A stretch of 40,078 bases of DNA, taken from Chloroflexia bacterium (GTDB lineage: Bacteria; Chloroflexota; Chloroflexia; Thermomicrobiales; UBA6265). The position numbers and the translations under genes were made by a program. The stretch is from positions 1 through 40,078 of the forward strand of contig JACCXM010000094.1 of NCBI GenBank assembly GCA_013697005.1. Reading direction: 5' to 3'. This document shows positions 27,039 through 34,339 of this stretch, piece by piece; the stretch's first letter is position 1; each line of letters starts with the position of its first letter. Under the pieces are notes generated by a model. The model did no database searches. It was not told the origin of the DNA and saw only the letters and a list, made by a program, of their open reading frames with translations.

Positions 27039-28210
27039 CGAACCTGTTCGGCACGCGCCAACAACAATTCGGATAACGCGAGTGTGAGCAACGCCAATTG
27101 CGCAATCCCATTCGGGATCGGAGCGAGATCAATGAACTCGTCCGGTCGATGCACGTTGCCGCCTGTCGTCAAGCCAATGCAGACAGCGGGAATTCCCGCC
27201 GCAATCGGGACATTGGCGTCAGTGCTCGAGGCGTCGAAACTCGGCTCCAACCCTAAAGCCGCCAGCGCTCCGGCGGCCATCTGAACGATTGGACTTTCGA
27301 TGGCGACCACGCCAGCGGGGCGGTCGCCTATTAACTCGGCGGTGACAACCAAAGCGTCGCGGTTGCTGCGCGCAACAAGACGTGTCACACGCTCGCTGAG
27401 CCGGCGCAGCGTCGGATCGTCCGTGGAGCGCAGGTCAAGCAAACATGATGCCACTGGCGCGATGGTGTTCACAGAGACGCCGCCGTCGATGGTGCCGACG
27501 TTGAGCGTCGTCTTTGGGGATCGAGGCAAAGGTATGGCGTCCAGTTCGGCGATGACCTTCGCCAGCCCTTGTATTGCATTGGGCCGTCCAAAGTCTCCCC
27601 AGGAATGACCGCCGGGACCCTCGGCGGTTATTCGGAATCTGCGGCTGCCGACCGCGACGTGCGTCACCCGGCCCAGATTGTGTCCTTCCAGTGCAACCAC
27701 GGCGCCAATCCCGGATCGAGTAGCCATGACTTCGCGTATTCCCCGCAGATTGCCAAGACCTTCTTCGCCGACATTGCCGGTGAGGAGAACATCGACCGCG
27801 GGCACCTCGCCCGCGACTCGGAAGAGTGCGGCGAGCGACGTCGCGGCCGCGACGGCAATACTGTTGTCACCGACACCGGGACCCACCATTTGGCTCTCCG
27901 AGCGGGCGATCGACAGTGGAGTCGGTAACGGGAACACGGTATCGATGTGCGCCGCAATCAGGAGAGTTGGCGCCCCCGGCGAGGCGCAAGGCCGGCCCGG
28001 AATGGTCGCGACGACGTCCCCGATGGCATCGCACACTGTGGCCAGACCTTCATTTTTAAAGAGCGATTCGACGAACCGTGATTTTTCCCATTCTCCGCCC
28101 GTTGGCGACGCAATCGCGGCGATCCGCGCCGTCAGGTCCACGACCAGTGGAGTCACCGCTTCGGCAGCAGCGCGCACCGCCTGAATGCGCTCGGGAGAGG
28201 CCAGGATCAC
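27029..28210 (-). CDS. M20-family metallopeptidase
   Basis: Dizinc peptidase/deacylase of the M20 (ArgE/DapE/PepT/CPG2) family. The 393-residue protein shows metal ligands in AAHIDTVFP (His), GVGDNSIA (Asp), the catalytic/metal pair GEEGLGN (Glu), the dimerisation-domain insert (GPGGHSWGDFGRPNAI) and a C-terminal segment with the last ligand region (GNVHRPDEFIDL). Start GTG 28210 has GGAG five bases upstream; the open frame runs back to 28255 without a better site. Substrate not readable; CPG2-like peptidase or tripeptidase is likely. Divergent from sdhA. Confidence 0.87.
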   Translation of the reverse strand: MILASPERIQAVRAAAEAVTPLVVDLTARIAAIASPTGGEWEKSRFVESLFKNEGLATVCDAIGDVVATIPGRPCASPGAPTLLIAAHIDTVFPLPTPLSIARSESQMVGPGVGDNSIAVAAATSLAALFRVAGEVPAVDVLLTGNVGEEGLGNLRGIREVMATRSGIGAVVALEGHNLGRVTHVAVGSRRFRITAEGPGGHSWGDFGRPNAIQGLAKVIAELDAIPLPRSPKTTLNVGTIDGGVSVNTIAPVASCLLDLRSTDDPTLRRLSERVTRLVARSNRDALVVTAELIGDRPAGVVAIESPIVQMAAGALAALGLEPSFDASSTDANVPIAAGIPAVCIGLTTGGNVHRPDEFIDLAPIPNGIAQLALLTLALSELLLARAEQVRCH

Positions 28211-28336
28211 ACAATCTCCGCTCTTGATTCGGGTAGGGCTCGTCGCCGCGCGCAACGCGTTGATCCCTCGAGAACGCGATCACGGCCATGTCCAGGCTGT
28301 ACCTGTCATGATAGCACCGGCGATGCCGGGAAATCC

Positions 28337-28365
28337 TTGACACTCCCCGCGCTGGGGACTAGGTT
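28337..28365 (+). promoter_or_regulatory. sdhAB promoter with dyad in the spacer
   Basis: TTGACA (28337-28342, a perfect -35 box) and TAGGTT (28360-28365) are 17 bases apart. The spacer carries an inverted repeat TCCCC-GCGCT-GGGGA (28344-28358), a possible operator. The leader to the sdhA start is about 85 bases. Confidence 0.55.
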
Positions 28366-28457
28366 TTGCTTCAGACCAGGCTTTACCAGACCACGTCTTG
28401 CGACCTTGCCGAACAGGCAGCACACCGAGGACGAAATCAACACGCGGAGGATCGAGA

Positions 28458-30188
28458 GTGGCATACCACCGGTATGACGCGGTCATTGTCGGAGCGGGCG
28501 GCGCCGGTCTCATGGCAGCCATCCAGATGGCTGGCAAAGCCAATATCGCCGTCGTCAGCAAGCTGTATCCAACGCGATCGCATACCGGCGCCGCGCAGGG
28601 TGGGATAAGCGCGGCGCTCGGCAACGTCGAGGAAGACCACTGGCAATGGCATATGTTCGACACGGTCAAGGGTGGCGACTATCTCGTCGACCAGGACGCC
28701 GCAGAGGTTCTGACGCGAGAGGCCATTGACGCGGTGCTCGAGCTGGAGCACATGGGGCTGCCCTTCAATCGTACACCCGACGGCCGTCTCGATCAGCGTC
28801 GCTTCGGCGGGCATACCAGAAACTTCGGCGAAGGTCCCGTTAAGCGCGCTTGCTACGCCGCCGATCGAACCGGCCACATGATTCTGCAGACGCTGTATCA
28901 GCAGGGAATCAAACACAACGTCAACTTTCTCGATGAGTTCCATGTCCTCGATCTTCTTGTCAGCGATGAAGGACATGCCTGCGGCGTGGTCGCCCTGGAA
29001 CTGAAGACGGGCGAAATCCACACCATTCACGCCAAGACCGTGCTCTGGGCCACGGGAGGCTTTGGCCGTATCTTCAGTGTCACTTCGAATGCGATGGCCG
29101 GCACGGGAGATGGTTTCTCGATTCCCTTCCGTCGCGGTGTTCCTCTAATGGACATGGAGTTTTATCAGTTTCATCCGACGGGAATCTACAAGTTCGGCAT
29201 CCTCCTTTCTGAGGCAGCTCGTGGCGAAGGCGGCATTCTGCGCAATGGTCTTGGCGAGGCATTCGCAGAACGATACGCACCGACGCTGAAAGACCTGGCG
29301 CCGCGCGATATGGTGTCGCGGTTCATCTATCAGGAGATCAAGGAAGGGCGCGGTGTCGACGGCAAGGATTATGTCTATCTCGACCTGACGCATTTGCCCG
29401 GCGACGTCATCGACCGGCAACTCCCCGATATTACTGATTTCGCCCGGACGTACCTCGGTATCGAGCCCAAGACCGATCTCATGCCGATCCAGCCCACCGC
29501 TCACTACGCCATGGGGGGGATTCCGACCGATCTCAACGGCCAGGTCTTACGCGACGCCAGCGCCACCACCATCCCCGGTCTCTACTCCGCGGGTGAGAAC
29601 GCCTGTGTCTCGGTCCACGGCGCCAATCGGCTCGGCACCAACTCCCTGGTCGACCTCGTCGTCTTTGGCCGGCGCGCCGGGCGGCACATGCTGGATTACA
29701 TCCGTTCGAACGATTTGCCACCGTTGCCAGTCGATCCCGAGTTCGTCGCCCGCGCCGAAGTCTCCGATGTCCTGTCGAGACCGAAAACGGAACGGGTCGC
29801 CGCACTGCGCCATGAGCTCCAGGTGTTGATGATGGACAAGGCCTCGGTTGTGCGGAACGTGGAAGGCCTGACCGAAGCGAAGCAAGGTGTGGCCCAGATT
29901 CGGTCCCGTTACGCACACGCCGGGATCGACGATCATGGCCTGACGTTCAACACCGATTTGACCGAGGCGCTGGAACTGGGTGCGATGCTTGATTGCTCCG
30001 AAGCGCTGGTGGAGGGCGCGCTAGCCCGCCAGGAGAGCCGCGGCGCTCATTACCGCACCGACTTTCCAGACCGCGACGACGAGAACTGGTTGAAACACAC
30101 CATGGTGCGCAAGACTTCGGGCGGTCTCGAGCTCACGAAGAAAAGCGTATCCATCACCGAGTTTCAACCAAAAGAGCGAAAATACTAG
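28458..30188 (+). CDS. sdhA: Succinate dehydrogenase flavoprotein subunit
   Basis: Oxidises succinate to fumarate at a covalently bound FAD (TCA cycle, respiratory complex II; cytoplasmic face of the membrane). The 576-residue protein shows the dinucleotide motif [13 protein letters not shown], the FAD-linking His in [19 protein letters not shown], the substrate-site FHPTGIY, the catalytic Arg region [27 protein letters not shown] and the C-terminal [19 protein letters not shown]. Start GTG 28458 has GGAGG seven bases upstream, which rules out the longer open frame from 28398. sdhB follows after 10 bases. Confidence 0.96.
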   Translation: MAYHRYDAVIVGAGGAGLMAAIQMAGKANIAVVSKLYPTRSHTGAAQGGISAALGNVEEDHWQWHMFDTVKGGDYLVDQDAAEVLTREAIDAVLELEHMGLPFNRTPDGRLDQRRFGGHTRNFGEGPVKRACYAADRTGHMILQTLYQQGIKHNVNFLDEFHVLDLLVSDEGHACGVVALELKTGEIHTIHAKTVLWATGGFGRIFSVTSNAMAGTGDGFSIPFRRGVPLMDMEFYQFHPTGIYKFGILLSEAARGEGGILRNGLGEAFAERYAPTLKDLAPRDMVSRFIYQEIKEGRGVDGKDYVYLDLTHLPGDVIDRQLPDITDFARTYLGIEPKTDLMPIQPTAHYAMGGIPTDLNGQVLRDASATTIPGLYSAGENACVSVHGANRLGTNSLVDLVVFGRRAGRHMLDYIRSNDLPPLPVDPEFVARAEVSDVLSRPKTERVAALRHELQVLMMDKASVVRNVEGLTEAKQGVAQIRSRYAHAGIDDHGLTFNTDLTEALELGAMLDCSEALVEGALARQESRGAHYRTDFPDRDDENWLKHTMVRKTSGGLELTKKSVSITEFQPKERKY

Positions 30189-30198
30189 GTCAGGAGCG

Positions 30199-30900
30199 AT
30201 GGTGGACTATACGTTTCGGATAAAACGGTACAACCCCGACGTCGATGTCAAACCGCATTTTGAGGAATACGCGATCGGACTCGAACCGACCGACCGCGTG
30301 CTCGATGGTCTGAACGAAATCAAGTGGCAATTGGACGGAACCCTCACCTACCGGCGTTCCTGCGCCCACGGTGTCTGTGGGTCTGACGCCATGCGCATCA
30401 ATGGCCGTAACTACTTGGCCTGCAAGACGCTGATGAAAGAATTTGGCCACAAGATCACCATCGAACCTATGATCGGGTTCACGGTCATCAAGGATCTCGT
30501 CGTCGACATGGACCCATTTTTCGCTGGCTACAAGGCGGTTAAGCCCTATCTCATTGCCGGCGACGCGCCGGCATCCGCCGAGCGTAGGCAGACCCCCGAA
30601 CAGCTCGACCGTTTCGAAGAAGCGACCAAGTGTATTCTGTGCGCCTCATGCACGACCGCCTGCCCGATCACCTGGACGAACGAAAGCTTTTTGGGTCCGG
30701 CGGCGATCGTTAACGCCGCGCGCTTCATCTATGACAGCCGCGACGAGGGCGCCGCCGAGCGGTTACGCATCCTCAACACGCAATCCGGCGTCTGGCGATG
30801 CCGCACGGTGTTCAATTGCACCGAAGCTTGCCCAAGGGACATCAAAGTCACCAATATCATCGAGGACGTCAAGCGGACCTTGTTGTTGGAACAGTTGTAG
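30199..30900 (+). CDS. sdhB: Succinate dehydrogenase iron-sulfur subunit
   Basis: Transfers electrons from FAD to quinone through three Fe-S clusters. The 233-residue protein has the 2Fe-2S loop with CAHGVCGSDAM and a later Cys (NYLAC), the 4Fe-4S motif CILCASCTTACP, and the 3Fe-4S region CRTVFNCTEACPRDI. As in E. coli SdhB, the third ligand position of the 2Fe-2S cluster is Asp and not Cys. ATG 30199, AGGAG upstream. No classical sdhC/sdhD is adjacent; the next gene encodes a small membrane protein. Confidence 0.96.
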   Translation: MVDYTFRIKRYNPDVDVKPHFEEYAIGLEPTDRVLDGLNEIKWQLDGTLTYRRSCAHGVCGSDAMRINGRNYLACKTLMKEFGHKITIEPMIGFTVIKDLVVDMDPFFAGYKAVKPYLIAGDAPASAERRQTPEQLDRFEEATKCILCASCTTACPITWTNESFLGPAAIVNAARFIYDSRDEGAAERLRILNTQSGVWRCRTVFNCTEACPRDIKVTNIIEDVKRTLLLEQL

Positions 30901-30926
30901 TCCGCCAGCGCCTGGCAACGATAGCC

Positions 30927-31391
30927 GTGGAGTCGATCTGGGTCTGGCTGAACACCCCGCCAACCGTCGGGGACGTGATTGACCTGTTCTGCATCGTCTA
31001 TCTCGCCATCTTCGCGCTCGGGTTTCTGGCATCGGTGTATCTCGGCGGTTCCGGCGCTGAGCGTCTGGCCCCAAATGCGATTCAGCGTGATGGCATCCGA
31101 CACTGGGCTCGGGTCGGACAGTGGATCTTCGGAACGGGACTGTTCTTTTTCGGCGTTCGCGCCTTACAGATCAATCCGCTGTCATTCGGCGAACCGATCT
31201 GGTTGGTTGGCAGTCTGCTGGCGTTGCTCGTCGCAGCGATCCGTTGTGTGGATTGGTGGCGAACAACCTACAGGGCGCAATTGGAAGCTCACGACCCTCG
31301 GGACGAGATTCACGCGATCAACACAAAGAACGCCCCGCTCGTATCCGAGCGAGGCGTCCAAGATTGGCCGTGCACCCCTTGTCGATCCTGA
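30927..31391 (+). CDS. Three-helix membrane protein downstream of sdhAB
   Basis: The 154-residue product has three hydrophobic segments at about residues 16-38 (VIDLFCIVYLAIFALGF), 61-82 (WIFGTGLFFFGVRALQI) and 91-111 (WLVGSLLALLVAAIRCV), with a His (RHWARVG) just before the second. It starts at GTG 30927, 26 bases after sdhB, with a poor ribosome site. Its position makes it a candidate membrane anchor of the succinate dehydrogenase, but it does not look like SdhC or SdhD, and I do not recognise a family. Its last 23 codons overlap the terminator and 3' end of the SRP RNA gene on the other strand. Confidence 0.65.
   Translation: MESIWVWLNTPPTVGDVIDLFCIVYLAIFALGFLASVYLGGSGAERLAPNAIQRDGIRHWARVGQWIFGTGLFFFGVRALQINPLSFGEPIWLVGSLLALLVAAIRCVDWWRTTYRAQLEAHDPRDEIHAINTKNAPLVSERGVQDWPCTPCRS
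31323..31356 (-). terminator. Intrinsic terminator of the SRP RNA gene
   Basis: On the minus strand an 11-bp stem (CGCCTCGCTCG / CGAGCGGGGCG, 31331-31356, GATA loop, one G-T pair) is followed by TTCTTTGT. It lies inside the 3' coding part of the membrane-protein gene on the plus strand. Confidence 0.75.
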
Positions 31392-31632
31392 TGACCCGGC
31401 TTGTCGGCGATCGCTTGCTCCGGTTGGGCTTCCCCACGTCACCCGGGGAGGTCGGTTTACGGCTGCTACCTTCCGGTCCTGACCGGGTTCGCCGTTCCCC
31501 GCCGCGCGGGACCCTTCCATCGACACCGCGTGTCGTCGCCAGTCCCGAAGCACCGGACCTCGAAGAGGAATTCGACCCCGCTAAGGCGGATTGCGGGTAC
31601 AGGGCACCGCCAGCTCCCCATCTAGCACGACC
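31385..31632 (-). ncRNA. ffs: Signal recognition particle RNA, large type with Alu domain
   Basis: RNA scaffold of the signal recognition particle, binding Ffh. The minus strand contains the universal apical hairpin of helix 8: GGTCAGGACCGGAAGG followed by TAGCAGCCGTAA (31457-31484). Flanking arms pair outward, for instance CGGGGA with TCCCCG and GGCGA with TCGCC. Upstream, at 31560-31629, the minus strand reads GTGCTAGATGGGGAG, then GGCGGTGCCCTGTA, CCGCAATCCGCC and GAATTCCTC, the hallmark of the Alu domain in large bacterial and archaeal SRP RNAs. The transcript is therefore about 250 bases and not the roughly 100-base 4.5S type. The 5' end is inferred from the promoter; the 3' end (within about 15 bases) from helix 5 pairing, and is probably trimmed from the terminator. 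Confidence 0.88.
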
Positions 31633-31638
31633 AGCCGG

Positions 31639-31667
31639 AGTGTAGTTTTCCGTCAAGTTTGTGTCAA
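31639..31667 (-). promoter_or_regulatory. Strong promoter of the SRP RNA gene
   Basis: On the minus strand TTGACA (31662-31667, consensus) and TACACT (31639-31644) are 17 bases apart, the best promoter in the window and fitting for a stable RNA. Its -35 box contains the TGA stop of the upstream ferredoxin gene. Confidence 0.75.
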
Positions 31668-32050
31668 AACCGCTCCCGGTTATTCCCGGTTCCGTTCGAT
31701 CCGGAGGGACACTCCAGCGGCCATGATTCAGGTTGTGGTCCCGCATCACCCATGTCCGGATTGTCCTTGAGCCGGCGGAGAATGTTCACTGTCAGATCGT
31801 CGCAACAACGGACTTGACACGAGAGTCGCATGTTCTCCGGCAACTCGTCGAGCGTAGCCAGCTTGGCTTGCTCCGCTTCGGTCATTGGCCCAGGATCGCC
31901 CGCCATGATTTGCACCCGGCACGTCGTACAGCGAGCATTGCCGCCGCAGCGGTGCAGGATATCGACCCCCGCGTCCATGATCGCCAGCACGAGCCGTTGC
32001 CCATCCGGCGCGCTCGTGTTCCCGATCCCCCGCATATGAATCGTCGCCAC
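31664..32050 (-). CDS. 2Fe-2S ferredoxin
   Basis: Plant/adrenodoxin-type electron carrier of 128 residues. The cluster ligands are visible as C-x5-C-x2-C (HRCGGNARCTTCRV) with the fourth Cys in RLSCQ; TEAEQAKLA and LPENMRLSCQVR are typical of this group. The tail of about 30 residues after the domain is polar and Pro/Gly-rich. Start GTG 32050, AGGAAA upstream; ATG 32035 is an in-frame alternative. The stop codon lies within the -35 box of the SRP RNA promoter. The 109 bases upstream (32051-32159) hold nothing I can identify. Confidence 0.88.
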   Translation of the reverse strand: MATIHMRGIGNTSAPDGQRLVLAIMDAGVDILHRCGGNARCTTCRVQIMAGDPGPMTEAEQAKLATLDELPENMRLSCQVRCCDDLTVNILRRLKDNPDMGDAGPQPESWPLECPSGSNGTGNNRERF

Positions 32051-32159
32051 AGGGTGTTTTCCTTCCCAATGAGTTTCCGACCTGGTGTACTTCGCTAGAG
32101 ATGCTACCAGCCATCACACATGCAGCTCGCACCGTAGCAGTCGTCGTTGACGCGAGGCG

Positions 32160-32582
32160 CTACGCATGGAACCGGGGCCCGCCCACAAGGCGTTGGCGAA
32201 AACGTTCCGAGAACTCCGCCGCGTGCGGTCCCGCCAGGATCACCGAGCCGCTGTGGCCATGTCGCGACGTGCCCGTCACGAACGGATAGACGATCGCGCC
32301 TTCCACGAACCGGCGCTCACTGTAGAAGATCTCGATGCTGATCCGGGCAAAGATTTCAAACGCAACCCGATCGGCAGTCATCAGGTCAGAGATCGGACGA
32401 TCGACCCAGAACTGGAGTGTCACGTGGTACTCCTCGATCTCCGGCTCGCCGATCATGTGCGCATCGGTGATATTGGAGACGAGCCGCTCTGCCTCGATGG
32501 CGAAGCGAACGTTGGCCCCGGTGTCTCTCGCCCAGTCTTTCCCGTAGCGGGCACTGAGCGCCTCCACAATATCATCGACCAT
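32160..32582 (-). CDS. Conserved-looking hypothetical protein, 140 aa
   Basis: The product is a soluble alpha/beta protein with alternating strands (EYHVTLQFWVD, VAFEIFARISIEIFYSE) and a C-terminal stretch with HGHSG. No catalytic motif, membrane segment or signal peptide can be seen, and I do not recognise the family. The opposite frame is also long here, but this one has the more protein-like composition. Start ATG 32582, weak ribosome site. It is divergent from the zinc-ribbon gene; the gap between them holds a small dyad ACCAG-TT-CTGGT (32680-32691). Confidence 0.6.
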   Translation of the reverse strand: MVDDIVEALSARYGKDWARDTGANVRFAIEAERLVSNITDAHMIGEPEIEEYHVTLQFWVDRPISDLMTADRVAFEIFARISIEIFYSERRFVEGAIVYPFVTGTSRHGHSGSVILAGPHAAEFSERFRQRLVGGPRFHA

Positions 32583-32734
32583 GCGGACGCACCGTTTCTC
32601 TCGGCCTTCCCACGCGGAGTTTTCCGTCGCGGTACCAATACTAGACGCCGCGCGTTGCGCACGCGGGCGAACGCACTACACCAGTTCTGGTACGCTGGCG
32701 TCCGGTGTCAGCAATGCGGGGAGGAGCAGTCCGC

Positions 32735-33004
32735 ATGGTGCAGCGAGTTCTCGATTGGGTATTCAAACGAGAGCGAGAAGAACCTGAGGCACCAGTGTGC
32801 CCGAATCACCGAACTCCGATGCAGATGCGCGGTGTGGTTGGCCGGCCGACGCGGTTTAGCTACCAGACGGAAGAAACCTACACCGTGATCTACTTTTGTC
32901 CCATACCTGGATGCGCGGAAACCGCTGAAACGCAGATGGCGATGACCCAGATTCCGGTGCCTGGGGCAGCGCCGCGACGTCCTGACTACGCTCGGCGCGA
33001 TTGA
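32735..33004 (+). CDS. Small zinc-ribbon-like protein, 89 aa
   Basis: The protein has a short basic N-terminal helix (MVQRVLDWVFKRERE) and a candidate metal site made of CPNH and, 35 residues later, CPIPGC, plausibly a zinc ribbon or similar knuckle. Function unknown. Start ATG 32735 is supported by GGAGGAG eight bases upstream; the GTG at 32705 is not. The 3' end overlaps the convergent dUTPase gene by 19 bases. Confidence 0.65.
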   Translation: MVQRVLDWVFKREREEPEAPVCPNHRTPMQMRGVVGRPTRFSYQTEETYTVIYFCPIPGCAETAETQMAMTQIPVPGAAPRRPDYARRD

Positions 33005-33561
33005 CCGGGACGCTCCACAGGGAGATTCTCCCCCTGATACGCGCCATCGTAACCACGGATCGTCGGTTCATTGAGCGTGAGAAACACGAGCTGCATCAAT
33101 CGTGCATCGCGCTCGATCCGAATGCCGGCGAGGTTCTCCACGAGGAGCAATGCCGTCGATCTCCCTCGATATCCCGCATCCCATACGGCAGTGACGATCG
33201 TCGCCCCCGCTCGACAGAGACTCGAGCGAGGTCTTCCCAATGCCATGAGACTGTTTGGCAGCGCCACCGTTTCATTGAAAATGATCTGATATGGACCGGG
33301 ACGCAGGTCCAGCCAGCCGCTGCCGTCGAATGGAATCGGCTGCACTTCGGGCAACGTCCGGTTCGCGTTGGAGCGGCCGATCGCGCCGCCACCGGCAAAT
33401 TGCCCGACTTCGGCCAAGCTGAGGTCGAATCCGTTCGGCTGGAGCTGATCTTCCAGCGAAACGAATCCAGAAATGAGTGGCGCCGTTCCCTGGATACGAA
33501 CCAGCAGCTCTTCACGTCCGAGCGCGCCACCGACGCCAGAGTATTCGCTCGCCCCGCTCAT
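32986..33561 (-). CDS. dut: dUTP diphosphatase, archaeal/dCTP-deaminase-like type
   Basis: Hydrolyses dUTP to dUMP and pyrophosphate, keeping uracil out of DNA. The 191-residue protein has the Dcd/Dut trimer fold: LQPNGFDLSLAEV near residue 40, PGPYQIIFNETVALP, the phosphate-binding GRPRSSLCRAGA and the motif AVWDAGYRGRS with the catalytic Asp, then NARL-like ERDARLMQLVF. The Glu that dCTP deaminases use for deamination (in ITLEL) is Leu here, so this is a dUTPase and not a deaminase. The pattern closely recalls archaeal dUTPases. ATG 33561 shares one base with the stop of the Rieske gene (TGATG), so it is translationally coupled to the suf operon. Confidence 0.8.
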   Translation of the reverse strand: MSGASEYSGVGGALGREELLVRIQGTAPLISGFVSLEDQLQPNGFDLSLAEVGQFAGGGAIGRSNANRTLPEVQPIPFDGSGWLDLRPGPYQIIFNETVALPNSLMALGRPRSSLCRAGATIVTAVWDAGYRGRSTALLLVENLAGIRIERDARLMQLVFLTLNEPTIRGYDGAYQGENLPVERPGQSRRA

Positions 33562-33887
33562 CACGCGGGCCGTTTGGCAACGAACACGGCGTCTCCTTCG
33601 GTTTTCACCGCAAACGTCTCCACCGGCACCACGACCGGGAAGTTCGCCGGAAGCCCGGTGCGGACCTCGAAAGCGCCGCCGTGCATCGGACACTCAATCT
33701 CATCACCGATGATTTCGCCGTCCGACAACGACGCGTCCTGATGCGTGCACATGTCATGCAATGCAAAAAACTCGCCATCGAGATTGATGAGTGCAACGGG
33801 ATCGTTGCCAACTTCGACGTACATGACTTCGCCAGGGGCGAGATCGCTCGTCTTCGCGACCTCATGCCAGTTCAGGGTATCTGCCAC
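33561..33887 (-). CDS. Rieske 2Fe-2S ferredoxin-like protein
   Basis: A 108-residue Rieske-type small ferredoxin as in non-heme dioxygenase systems and many suf operons. The cluster ligands are CTH (MCTHQDASLSDG) and CPMH (IECPMHGGAF), two Cys and two His. Start GTG 33887 (VADTLNWHEVAK) with GAGGAG very close upstream; the longer open frame would overlap sufU. It lies between sufU and the dUTPase; electron delivery during cluster assembly is a reasonable inference. Confidence 0.87.
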   Translation of the reverse strand: MADTLNWHEVAKTSDLAPGEVMYVEVGNDPVALINLDGEFFALHDMCTHQDASLSDGEIIGDEIECPMHGGAFEVRTGLPANFPVVVPVETFAVKTEGDAVFVAKRPA

Positions 33888-33937
33888 GCGCTCCTCGAAC
33901 CTGATCCCTGCCGCCGTCGATCCCAAGCGTGCCCCGG

Positions 33938-34330
33938 CTACAGCGAATCGTCCGCCGGTGGGACACCATAGATACCGGCCTTGAGGACCTTGAGCCCGAG
34001 CATCGCGCATTTCATGCGTGCCGGACTGATCGGTACGCCCAGCTCCTCCAGAAGATCTTCGCGGCTAATCGCTTTTACCTCGTCCAGCGGACGGCCTTCG
34101 ACCAGTTCCATCAGGATCGACGCGGCGGCCTGGCTGATAGCACAGCCTCGCCCGGAAAACCGGACATCCGTCACCCGCTCTCCGTCCGTCCGCACATCGA
34201 TGCGAATCTCGTCACCGCAAAGCGGGTTCACATCTTCGTACGAGAAATCCGCCGGGTCGAGAGTTCCCTTGTTGCGGGGATTGCGAAAATGATCAAGAAT
34301 CGTTTCCCGGTAAAGACTGTCTGTCACCAC
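33938..34330 (-). CDS. sufU: SUF scaffold/sulfur acceptor SufU
   Basis: Zinc-containing partner that takes sulfur from SufS. The 130-residue protein has the three conserved cysteines (NPLCGDE, GRGCAIS, KCAMLGL), an Asp in GDE, and the insertion before the third Cys that separates SufU from IscU. It begins MVTDSLYRETILDHFRNP. GTG 34330 and GTG 34327 are alternative adjacent starts. It follows sufS by nine bases. Confidence 0.92.
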   Translation of the reverse strand: MVTDSLYRETILDHFRNPRNKGTLDPADFSYEDVNPLCGDEIRIDVRTDGERVTDVRFSGRGCAISQAAASILMELVEGRPLDEVKAISREDLLEELGVPISPARMKCAMLGLKVLKAGIYGVPPADDSL

Positions 34331-34339
34331 TCCCCCGCT

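Noticed and set aside
32986-33561. dCTP deaminase
   Set aside because: The deaminase Glu is replaced by Leu, and the sequence pattern fits archaeal dUTPases.
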